This document shows positions 1-7,100 of a DNA stretch of 11,509 nucleotides, one piece after another. Each line of letters starts with the position of its first letter. The stretch's first letter is position 1. The position numbers and the translations under genes were made by a program. The stretch is from Crenothrix polyspora (GTDB lineage: Bacteria > Pseudomonadota > Gammaproteobacteria > Methylococcales > Methylomonadaceae): the NCBI GenBank assembly GCA_945903675.1, contig CAMDOP010000084.1:1-11509 (forward strand), given 5' to 3'. The notes below the pieces were generated by a model, which was given only the letters and a program-made list of their open reading frames with translations, searched no databases and was not told the DNA's origin.

Positions 1-64
1 GTTAGCCTTACGACAAATCATGACCTAATCAATTCAATGACAATGTAACTCTAAGGAGAACAAC

Positions 65-1066
65 ATGGCTGATCCGTTATTACGTCAATGGGAAATGTTG
101 AAGCTTATTCCCCGTGAACGCAAAACTACCGTTAAGGAATTAAAAGACAAGCTTGAGGGATTGGGCTATATCGTTACACGAAGAACCTTAGAGCGTGATC
201 TAGATCGCTTATCGATTCCTTTTGCTATTGAGGCTGATACGCGAAGTAAGCCCTATGGCTGGCGTTATGCATTAAATATGCATCCGGCTAATATCCCGGG
301 ACTGACATCCAGTGAAGCATTGACTTTGGTGCTGTTGGAAACCTATCTTAAAACCTTGTTACCAGTAGCAATTGCCGATAACTTGGCGGGTCATTTTGCT
401 GCAGCTAGACATGCTTTTTCAGTCGAACATTCTGATTCAAAACTTCAAAGTTGGTTAAAGAAGGTCAAAGTGCTATCGCCCGGTCAACACTTACAGGCGC
501 CTACCATTGACCCTAGTATTCAACGCACGGTTTATAACGCCTTAATGCAAGGCTATCAATTAGAGATGGATTATCTTGCGGCTAATAGTACTGAAGCTAA
601 ACATTATGGCAGCGTCCATTTACAAGGCTTGGTGCAGTATGGTTCAGTCATCTATCTAGTAGTCACTATCAATGAGCATGCTGATTTACGTCTTCTAGTA
701 TTACATCGTATCCAGAAGGTAAAGCTGAAGGAAAAGGTCTTATGCCCACTAGAGAACTTTGATCTACAAGCTTACATTGACGAAGGTGGCTTTGGTTTTG
801 GCGAGAGTTCACAGTCAATTCAGCTAATCGCTATCTTTAGGAATGGGGCTGGACATCATTTAATAGATACACCATTAGCAATAGATCAGCAAATTGAGCG
901 AATTGACCCACAAACACTTAAAATTACAGCAGAAGTGCTGGATACACCTCAATTACAACGTTGGCTAAGCAGCTTTGGTCCTGACTTAGAAGTATTATCA
1001 CCTGAGGCATTACGATCAACTATCGCAGAGCTTCATAGGAAAGCTGCTCAACTATATATAAGGTAA
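65..1066 (+). CDS. WYL-domain transcriptional regulator
   Basis: This 333-residue protein has the layout of YafY/PafC-type regulators: an N-terminal winged helix-turn-helix, a central WYL ligand-sensing domain and a C-terminal WCX extension. The DNA-binding part covers about residues 5-70, with the recognition helix TRRTLERDLDRL at 38-49, typical of this class. The WYL domain spans about 145-240; its signature Trp-Tyr-Leu reads IYL at 196-198, and the usual Arg-Ile follows at 215-216 (LHRIQKV). Residues 250-333 fit the WCX dimer region. The start is supported by AAGGAG at 53-58, six bases before the ATG. WYL proteins often bind small ligands or nucleic acid and are common in defence islands, where they repress phage-defence operons. 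Here the cas genes lie 2.1 kb downstream with three genes between, so a role in CRISPR control is only a guess. Its target and ligand cannot be read from the sequence. Confidence 0.88.
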   Translation: MADPLLRQWEMLKLIPRERKTTVKELKDKLEGLGYIVTRRTLERDLDRLSIPFAIEADTRSKPYGWRYALNMHPANIPGLTSSEALTLVLLETYLKTLLPVAIADNLAGHFAAARHAFSVEHSDSKLQSWLKKVKVLSPGQHLQAPTIDPSIQRTVYNALMQGYQLEMDYLAANSTEAKHYGSVHLQGLVQYGSVIYLVVTINEHADLRLLVLHRIQKVKLKEKVLCPLENFDLQAYIDEGGFGFGESSQSIQLIAIFRNGAGHHLIDTPLAIDQQIERIDPQTLKITAEVLDTPQLQRWLSSFGPDLEVLSPEALRSTIAELHRKAAQLYIR

Positions 1067-1090
1067 GCCTACCTCCTTATTTATTTTATC
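1058..1090 (+). terminator. Possible weak terminator at the end of the WYL gene
   Basis: AGGTA (1061-1065) pairs with TACCT (1070-1074) around a 4-base loop. ATA (1058-1060) pairs with TAT (1078-1080) once three bases are bulged, giving an imperfect 8-pair stem. ATAAGG (1058-1063) and CCTTAT (1075-1080) offer an alternative 6-pair stem. A T-rich but interrupted tail (TTATTTTAT) follows. The stem contains the TAA stop of the regulator gene. It is AT-rich and the tail is imperfect, so termination may be inefficient. Confidence 0.33.
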
Positions 1091-1138
1091 AAGCCATCAA
1101 TCATTAATATCTAAATACGACATTATCTGTCGCTAGTC

Positions 1139-1183
1139 AGTCTTATGCTGATAACCGTTATAAGGATAAATGTTCATAAGACT
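1139..1183. repeat. Nested inverted repeat in the WYL-yfbR gap
   Basis: AGTCTTATG (1139-1147) and CATAAGACT (1175-1183) are perfect 9-base inverted copies separated by 27 bases. Inside them lies a second perfect dyad, ATAAC-C-GTTAT (1151-1161). It could be a regulator operator or an RNA stem-loop in the yfbR leader. No convincing -35/-10 pair was found beside it. The symmetry is plain; the function is inferred. Confidence 0.45.
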
Positions 1184-1268
1184 TAGAAAGCCCTGATCAT
1201 TAGCAGGTGTCTTGATCTGTCATAAATGAGCATTAAGTCATTTAATGTTTGTTTATATAGGTCTCATT

Positions 1269-1895
1269 ATGCGTCAGTTAAGTTTTCATCCCAGTAGATT
1301 TTATGCCTCTCTCTCCCGATTACGCTGGATCAAGCGCTGGGGCTTGATGCGTAATGCAGAACCCGAAAACGTCATGGAACACAGTTGGGAAGTAGCGGTT
1401 ATTGCTCATTCACTGGCTGTTATACGTAACGAAATCTTTAATGGTCAGGTCGATGCCAATGCCATTGCCACAGCGGCTTTATTTCATGATGCCAGTGAAG
1501 TGTTGACCGGTGACTTACCGACACCGATCAAATACTTTTCCAATTCCTTAACGACCGCTTACCGGCAAATAGAAACTATTGCCTGTGACGAATTGATCAG
1601 TACTTTACCGGAAGCGCTGCAAGCGTCCTATCAAGTGCTGTTAAGTGATGAACAACCCGAAGGGTATCACCAGATCATAAAAGCGGCAGATACCTTGTCA
1701 GCGTATTTAAAATGTTTATCCGAACTACGCACCGGTAATCTTGAGTTTACTGTCACGGCCCGTAAATTGGAAAGCCAACTTAACGCCTCTTCGTTACCAG
1801 AAGTCGCTTACTTTATGCAAACCTTCGTACCGGATTTTAAGGTGCCTTTTGATGGCGTCCTACAGGGATGCCAGCCTGAAACCTTACCGGTTTAA
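1269..1895 (+). CDS. yfbR: 5'-deoxynucleotidase YfbR, HD-domain phosphohydrolase
   Basis: This HD-superfamily enzyme removes the 5'-phosphate from deoxyribonucleoside monophosphates in the cytoplasm and so takes part in nucleotide salvage and dNTP balance. Numbered from the ATG at 1269 (208 residues; the E. coli protein has about 199), the metal ligands H38, H73-D74 and D141 are all present in the contexts ENVMEHSWEVA, ALFHDASEVLTGDLPTP and KAADTLSAYLKCL. R23-W24 (KRWGLMRN) match the substrate-site Arg-Trp of E. coli YfbR. I chose 1269 over the upstream in-frame ATG at 1245. It has TAGG seven bases upstream and gives an N-terminus like that of E. coli, whereas 1245 has no ribosome site. The gene is visibly richer in GC than the cas genes downstream. 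Assignment is firm at family level; the preferred dNMP is taken from E. coli. Confidence 0.93.
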   Translation: MRQLSFHPSRFYASLSRLRWIKRWGLMRNAEPENVMEHSWEVAVIAHSLAVIRNEIFNGQVDANAIATAALFHDASEVLTGDLPTPIKYFSNSLTTAYRQIETIACDELISTLPEALQASYQVLLSDEQPEGYHQIIKAADTLSAYLKCLSELRTGNLEFTVTARKLESQLNASSLPEVAYFMQTFVPDFKVPFDGVLQGCQPETLPV

Positions 1896-1901
1896 ATCGA
1901 T

Positions 1902-1997
1902 ATGACAATGCAAATACCCCCTCGACGAGTTGACACTAAAAGTGAATTGGTGGCTTTGGAGAAATTAATTGTAGTACTTAAAAGATGGTTGGTCTGA
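1902..1997 (+). CDS. Possible 31-residue leader ORF before the HTH gene
   Basis: An ATG six bases after the yfbR stop opens a 31-codon frame. Its TGA (1995-1997) ends one base before the ATG of the next gene, so a terminating ribosome could restart there. The peptide is basic near the N-terminus (IPPRRVDTKSE), then has a possible amphipathic helix (LVALEKLIVVLKRW). No Shine-Dalgarno site is visible at 1902 and I recognise no family. It may be a translational coupler for the downstream gene, which also lacks a clear ribosome site. It may equally be a remnant, or chance. Confidence 0.2.
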   Translation: MTMQIPPRRVDTKSELVALEKLIVVLKRWLV

Positions 1998-1998
1998 T

Positions 1999-2502
1999 AT
2001 GAATGACTTAGCGTCCCATAAACACAATTTCTCACAGCACTTGGTTGAAGCCTTGCTTAGTAAATATAAAAAACCGACCTCTGTTGCTTTTTTTGTCAAT
2101 CAATTTAACTTGCGTGCTTATGGTGCAAATACCATTGCTTATGAAACCGGTAGAAAGTGGCTAAAAGGCATGACTATTCCCCAACTATCAAAAATGAAGG
2201 TGTTATGTAAATGGCTGGAACTTGATCCTAATATCGTGTCTGATGGTTTGCAAGCCATTACCATTGTGCCCATAAAACCTTTGGTTTCTGACAATATCGC
2301 CATGATTTTTTCAGTGCAAGACAGTCAGCATTTACTGGAATGTTTACAGGCCGTTACCTTGGATCTGGATGCGCAATCGCAACACTTTTTACTGTTATCA
2401 GCACTTACCTTACGTGATTTAGCTGACAAACAACCCCTATCCATTAATTACAAAGCCCTGATGCAGTCCTTTGATGTGAAAGGCATAGTATCCAAACAGT
2501 AG
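1999..2502 (+). CDS. Short HTH (phage repressor-like) DNA-binding protein
   Basis: This 167-residue protein has an N-terminal region, about residues 25-75, resembling the XRE/CI-type helix-turn-helix of short phage-repressor-like regulators. The pattern is a conserved Phe-Asn (FVNQFNLR), an A-x-E-T-x-RKWL helix, G-x-x-x-P, then K-x-x-x-L-x-x-WL-x-L-DP. The remaining 90 residues are mostly helical and hydrophobic and I cannot assign them. They lack the Ser-Lys peptidase motifs of LexA/CI repressors, so self-cleavage is unlikely. Cytoplasmic DNA binding is inferred from the fold pattern only. No good ribosome site precedes the ATG, and the small frame at 1902-1997 ends one base before it, so translation may be coupled. 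Its target is unknown; the two flanking intergenic regions with inverted repeats are candidates. Confidence 0.68.
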   Translation: MNDLASHKHNFSQHLVEALLSKYKKPTSVAFFVNQFNLRAYGANTIAYETGRKWLKGMTIPQLSKMKVLCKWLELDPNIVSDGLQAITIVPIKPLVSDNIAMIFSVQDSQHLLECLQAVTLDLDAQSQHFLLLSALTLRDLADKQPLSINYKALMQSFDVKGIVSKQ

Positions 2503-2504
2503 CC

Positions 2505-2519
2505 TTAAAGACGCTTTAA
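2505..2519. repeat. Perfect 6-bp hairpin just after the HTH gene
   Basis: TTAAAG (2505-2510) and CTTTAA (2514-2519) pair around an ACG loop, two bases after the TAG stop. No T-run follows, so it is not a standard intrinsic terminator. It could be a processing or stabilising stem at the 3' end of the transcript, or a chance AT-rich dyad. Confidence 0.28.
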
Positions 2520-2560
2520 CCCATTATGAAACAGGAATATCCTGATCGGGCTAGGGCATT

Positions 2561-2589
2561 TTGTACTTAGTAATTTAACACTCTATAAC
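2561..2589 (+). promoter_or_regulatory. Candidate sigma-70 promoter of the repeat-protein gene
   Basis: TTGTAC (2561-2566) and TATAAC (2584-2589) are separated by exactly 17 bases. The -10 matches 5 of 6 consensus bases and the -35 matches 3 of 6 (TTG). Transcription would start near 2595, leaving a 5' untranslated region of about 92 bases before the ATG at 2688. It is the best-spaced promoter I found in the window, but it is sequence-based only. Confidence 0.42.
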
Positions 2590-2592
2590 AAG

Positions 2593-2668
2593 GGCATAAC
2601 GTGTGGAGTAATATCATGACCTGAGAAGTCAGATTATTTATGAGTAATTCTTTAATCCCAATTATGCC
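2593..2668 (+). promoter_or_regulatory. Potential long-range stem in the 5' leader of the repeat-protein gene
   Basis: GGCATAA (2593-2599), at the predicted RNA 5' end, is the exact inverse complement of TTATGCC (2662-2668), which lies nine bases before the AGGAG ribosome site (2677-2681). Between them are short alternative hairpins: TGAC with GTCA, and CTGA with TCAG. Such a closed domain could affect translation or RNA stability. A 7-base match over this distance can arise by chance, and I recognise no riboswitch class. Confidence 0.22.
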
Positions 2669-2687
2669 GTTTTTTTAGGAGAGTAAA

Positions 2688-2969
2688 ATGAAAATAAGTA
2701 TCGCTTTATTACTAATCATGATGACCTCAACCGCCAGTGCAGTAGAGATTTACGATAAAGAAACTGGAAAATATTTGGGGCAATTGGGTGGCAATCAATA
2801 TGCACCTGACTCAACCAACAATCCTTATGGTAGATACGGCAGCCAATATAGCCCTGATTCCATCAACAACCCTTACGGTACTTATGGGTCAAAATACAGT
2901 AACGATTCACCTAATAATCCCTATGCGACAAATCCACCAGTAATTATTGATAATAACAACAATAAGTAA
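2688..2969 (+). CDS. Small secreted protein with three 16-residue Asn-Pro-Tyr repeats
   Basis: The 93-residue product begins with a standard Sec signal peptide: Lys2, a hydrophobic stretch at 3-12, and a likely signal peptidase I site after the ASA at 16-18. The mature part has a short YDKETGKYLGQLGG segment. Three tandem units of the form (Q/K)Y-x-x-DS-x-NNPYG-x-YGS follow, at residues 37-52, 53-68 and a shortened 69-81, and the end is Asn-rich. There is no lipobox cysteine and no cysteine at all, so the protein is probably periplasmic or secreted and not a lipoprotein. AGGAG at 2677-2681, six bases before the ATG, supports the start. Similar short YGSxYSxDSxNNPY proteins are widespread in gammaproteobacteria, to my knowledge without an assigned function. 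It has its own candidate promoter and no obvious link to the cas genes. Confidence 0.82.
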   Translation: MKISIALLLIMMTSTASAVEIYDKETGKYLGQLGGNQYAPDSTNNPYGRYGSQYSPDSINNPYGTYGSKYSNDSPNNPYATNPPVIIDNNNNK

Positions 2970-3209
2970 TGGTAGTTATTGATGAAGGTTAAAAAATCAC
3001 TAGTTATAAGGTATTAGTGGTAAAGTGAAAAAACTAAAGTATTTTTTAACATAAAAATAATTATTGGATAGCAGGCTATAACTTTTCAAAGAATTTCATA
3101 CGCGGAAACATGTAATAGCTTTTGGCTTAAGACCAATCTTTGGTTAGTTTTTTATCCCCAAGATTCCATATACATAAATAGTTTTAAATGTACTTTAAGG
3201 AATTTGTTA
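2970..3209 (+). other. AT-rich gap upstream of the cas operon
   Basis: This 240-base stretch has no plausible gene and should hold the cas promoter, but I found no -35/-10 pair with good spacing. TATAAC (3077-3082) and TATACA (3169-3174) are isolated -10-like hexamers without a suitable -35. CACTA (2998-3002) pairs with TAGTG (3015-3019). An A-run and T-run dyad lies at 3028-3047. A weak hairpin with a T-run lies at 3132-3153 and is listed separately. Confidence 0.5.
3132..3153 (+). terminator. Weak hairpin with T-run upstream of cas1
   Basis: ACCAA (3132-3136) pairs with TTGGT (3140-3144) around a TCT loop, and a run of six T follows at 3148-3153. A second TTGG at 3122-3125 could pair with the same CCAA, so two mutually exclusive stems are possible. 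The stem is only five pairs. It may limit read-through into cas1 or be incidental. Confidence 0.25.
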
Positions 3210-4151
3210 ATGGAGCAACTGACTGATTTGAAAGCCATATTGCATTCTAAACGAGCCAATATTTATTACCTAGAGAAATGTCGGGTAATGCAAAAAGATG
3301 GTCGTGTTCTTTACCTAACAGAGGCTAAAGATCAAAACTATTACTGGAATATCCCTATTGCTAACACTACTGTTATTTTACTGGGAACAGGCACATCATT
3401 AACACAAGCAGCTATGCGAATGTTGGCTAGTGCTGGTGTATTGGTTGGCTTTTGTGGCGGTGGAAGCTCTCCGCTGTTTGCCGGTAGCGAGATTGAATGG
3501 CTTACCCCACAGAGTGAATATCGGCCTACTGAGTACGTTCAAGCGTGGTTAAAATTTTGGTTTGATGATAGTAAACGACTTGCCGTAGCTAAAGCTTTTC
3601 AAGATGCCCGCATAAGTTATCTAAAAGCCACTTGGAGTAAAGATCGAGATTTAAAAGCTGTAAATTTCTTGATTGATGACTTTGAAATTGACAGTGCATT
3701 AAATAGTTACACCGAACAAATTCAAACTGCACAAAAAGTCGGCGACTTATTGCAGCGAGAAGCAGTACTCACTAAACAACTTTATCGTTATGCTGCTAAA
3801 GTTACTAAACTCAATGATTTTGTCAGAGAACGCGAAAACTCTGACCTTGCAAATGGATTTTTAAATCATGGTAATTATTTAGCTTATGGTTTAGCAGCAA
3901 CTACTTTATGGGTATTAGGAATTCCACATGGTTTTGCTGTCATGCATGGAAAAACAAGACGAGGAGCATTAGTATTTGATATTGCCGACCTCATCAAGGA
4001 CGCCATCGTTTTGCCTTGGGCTTTTATTAGTGCTAAAGAAAAAGCCACGGAACAAGAATTTCGTCAGCAAATCTTACAAAAGTTCACCGAACACAGAGCC
4101 TTGGATTTTATGTTTGACCAAGTCAAGCAACAAGCTCTAAGGGATGACTGA
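3210..4151 (+). CDS. cas1: CRISPR-associated integrase Cas1, type I-F
   Basis: Cas1 is the metal-dependent integrase that, with Cas2 (here part of Cas2-3), inserts new spacers at the leader end of the array. From the ATG at 3210 the protein has 313 residues, the usual size for I-F. The N-terminal beta-rich domain covers about 1-95. The catalytic helical domain carries E184 (LLQREAVLTKQLYR), H246 (GFAVMHGKTRRGALVFD), D257 and D260 (FDIADLIKD). These correspond to E190, H254, D265 and D268 as I recall them for the Pseudomonas aeruginosa protein. AAGGA at 3197-3201 lies eight bases from this ATG; the in-frame TTG at 3204 is too close to it to be the start. It is the first gene of the operon, and the next ATG is only two bases after its stop. 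Confidence 0.96.
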   Translation: MEQLTDLKAILHSKRANIYYLEKCRVMQKDGRVLYLTEAKDQNYYWNIPIANTTVILLGTGTSLTQAAMRMLASAGVLVGFCGGGSSPLFAGSEIEWLTPQSEYRPTEYVQAWLKFWFDDSKRLAVAKAFQDARISYLKATWSKDRDLKAVNFLIDDFEIDSALNSYTEQIQTAQKVGDLLQREAVLTKQLYRYAAKVTKLNDFVRERENSDLANGFLNHGNYLAYGLAATTLWVLGIPHGFAVMHGKTRRGALVFDIADLIKDAIVLPWAFISAKEKATEQEFRQQILQKFTEHRALDFMFDQVKQQALRDD

Positions 4152-4153
4152 TT

Positions 4154-7100
4154 ATGATGATCACCTTTGTCAGTCAATGCGAGAAAAAAGCCCTCAACCG
4201 AACCCGTCGCGTATTGGATGCTTTCTCCAACCGCATCGGTGATAACACCTGGCAAACCATTATCACCGAAGATGGCTTAATCGCTGTTAAAACCCTCTTA
4301 CGCAAAACGGCTACCAAGAGTACCGCTGTTTCTTGTCATTGGATACGTTCAAGAAGTCGGAGTGAATTGGTTTGGATTGTGGGTAATCGTAAACGATTTA
4401 ATGAAGAAGGGATAGTGCCTGTTAATAGTACACAAAAAAACATTCTGAATAGTAATTTTGAAAATAACTGGGCTTATTTACCTATCATTAAAGCATTATC
4501 AGCTATGGCGGCATTACTCCATGACTGGGGCAAGGCAACGGCTTTATTTCAAAATAAGCTTAAACAAAACACAAAACAAGGTGATCCAATACGCCACGAA
4601 TGGATATCGTGTTTGCTGTTAAATGCATTAGTACAGCAATCTGGTAATACCACTACTGACGAGGGATGGTTAAACCTTCTAGTTAACAGTCAATTAAATG
4701 AACAATCTCTGAAGAATGTTGTTGCAACACAAGTTAAAAATCCTCTGACAGATTTACCACCTATTGCTCAATTGGTGGGCTGGTTAATTATGAGTCACCA
4801 CCGCTTACCATTTCGTAATGATCCAAAACTGGAAGTAGAGCAACCAAGGGAAAGCATCACAAGGATGCTAAAAAGTATAACTGTCGAATGGGGTTATCAA
4901 AATAAGTATGATGAAGCAGATTATCAAAATCGGTTAAAAGCTTGCTTTGTATTTCCGGATGGTTTGCTGAGCCAATCTGATCCTTGGCTAAAGCAAGTAA
5001 AAAAATGGTCTGCTAAGTTAGTACAGTCACAAACTCAAATTCAGGAACTTCTTAATTCTGGCGCTTACCGGTTGTTATTACATCACTCTCGTCTGTGTTT
5101 AATGCTAGGTGACCATTATTATTCATCCTGTGCGGCAGATAAAAATTGGCAGACATCAGTTAACCTCTATGCCAATACAGACAAAAAAGAATTAAAACAA
5201 AAATTGGACGAGCATTTAGTTCATGTGAGTGATTATGCTTTAAAAGTGAGTCAAACTTTATCCCGATTCAGTTCGGAAATGGACAAAGCCTATGACATTA
5301 AAAACTTAAAGCAAAAAAGCCCTAAAGAATACGAATGGCAAGACAAAGCGGTTGAGAATATTGGACGCTTTAAAACTCAAAACGAACTATTCAATGACAA
5401 AGGTTATGGCTGGTTTGTGGTTAATATGGCAAGTACAGGATGTGGTAAAACGATTGCTAATGCCAAAATCATGCGAGCTTTATCAAATGATGGCGAAAGT
5501 TTACGGTTTATCCTAGCGCTTGGGTTACGCACCCTTACGCTACAAACAGGTGATGAATATCGACATAGAATTGGTTTAAAAAATGACGAACTAGCTGTTT
5601 TAATAGGGTCTTCAGCGGTAAAGGAGTTACATGAAAAAGCATTACATAAGAATGATGAAGACCCTAGTAATGAAGAAATAGGTTCAGAATCATTAGAAAT
5701 GCTCTTAGATGAAGAATTGGATTATGAAAATGCGCCAATAATTGATTTCTTAGATGCCATTATCCCTAAACATAATTTAACATTAGCTAACAAATATAAA
5801 GCCTTTTTATACAAACCTGTATTAGCTTGTACTATTGATCATATTATCGCTGCAACCGAAACTAAACGTGGTGGTAAATATATTTTGCCTTGCTTACGAC
5901 TATTATCCTCAGATTTAGTGATTGATGAAGTAGACGATTTCGATGGTAAAGATTTAATAGCAATAGGACGGTTAATTCATTTGGCAGGTATGCTAGGTCG
6001 AAAAGTAATGATTTCCTCAGCAACTATACCACCCGCACTAGCCGAAGGCTTTTTTAATGCCTACCAAGAAGGTTGGGCGCTACATAGTCATTTTAAACAA
6101 GCCTACCCTTACGTTGGGTGTGCTTGGATTGATGAGTTTGGTACGAAAGTGCAAAAAATTGATAAAAATGATTCCATAATTCGTTGCCAACAATATAAAG
6201 ATTTTCATCAGCAATTTATCAGCAAACGGATTGATAATCTACAAAAACAAATTGTTAGACGCAAAGCTTATATTGTCTCCTGTGCGGATTTATTTATTGA
6301 AGAGAGTACGCCCGAATCAATTCAGGAGCATTATTTTTATAAAATACAGCAAACAGCGACACAATTACATTTGCAACACCATACTGTTGACAAAATAACG
6401 GGGAAGAAAGTGTCATTCGGATTGATTCGAATGGCAAATATACCTCCCTGTATAGCGTTAGCTCAATATCTATTAAAGGGTGATTGGGACTTAGACTTTT
6501 CAGCAAAAGTGATGGCCTATCACAGTAGACAAGTATTGTTATTGCGTCATGTGCAAGAGAAACATCTAGATGAGGTTCTTAAGCGTAAAGAACAATTCGG
6601 TGAAATGCCAGAAGCATTTAATAATCCTGTTATCAGGCATCATCTTAGTAATACTGATGAGGATCATGTTTTATTTGTTTTAGTGGCTACACCGGTAGAA
6701 GAAGTTGGGCGTGATCATGATTTTGATTGGGCAATCGTAGAACCTTCTTCTTATCGCTCAATCATTCAATTATCGGGACGAGTTCGACGACATAGAACTA
6801 CAGGTATTGAACAGCCCAATATTGCGTTAATGCAATACAACCTTAAAGGTTTAAGGAAAGACGGGCGACCTGCTTACTATCGGCCAGGGTATGAAAACAT
6901 TAAATCTTTAAAATTAGCGACGCATGATTTATCTCAATTGCTTAATGTAGACATTTTAAAGCAAGGTATAAACGCAATCCCTAGAATTCAACAAGCTGAA
7001 ATCTTACACCCAAAGCAACAACTTGCGGATTTAGAACATCAGTCCATGATCAACTATTTAACTAAGTATACTGAAAAAGGACCCCAGTGTTTACAAGCAT

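Noticed and set aside
1..28. Open frame from base 2 ending with TAA at 26-28 (LALRQIMT), possibly the tail of an upstream gene.
   Set aside because: Eight codons are too few to tell a real C-terminus from chance; another frame is also open to position 48.
1245..1268. Upstream ATG extending yfbR by eight residues.
   Set aside because: There is no ribosome site before 1245. The ATG at 1269 has TAGG at good spacing and gives an N-terminus like that of known YfbR.
1930..1935. TTGACA, a perfect -35 hexamer, upstream of the HTH gene.
   Set aside because: No -10-like hexamer lies at 15-19 bases downstream; position 1953 onward reads GCTTTG.
1999..2969. Idea that the HTH protein and small secreted protein form an anti-CRISPR pair (Aca plus Acr).
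   Set aside because: The small protein has a signal peptide and is exported, and the HTH gene precedes it with its own gap and a separate promoter candidate, so the arrangement does not fit.
3028..3047. AT-only dyad (A-run and T-run) as a terminator for the secreted-protein gene.
   Set aside because: The stem has almost no GC pairs and a bulge, so it is too unstable for intrinsic termination.
4064..4255. Minus-strand frame across the cas1-cas3 junction.
   Set aside because: It is antisense to two conserved coding regions and has no ribosome site or recognisable product.
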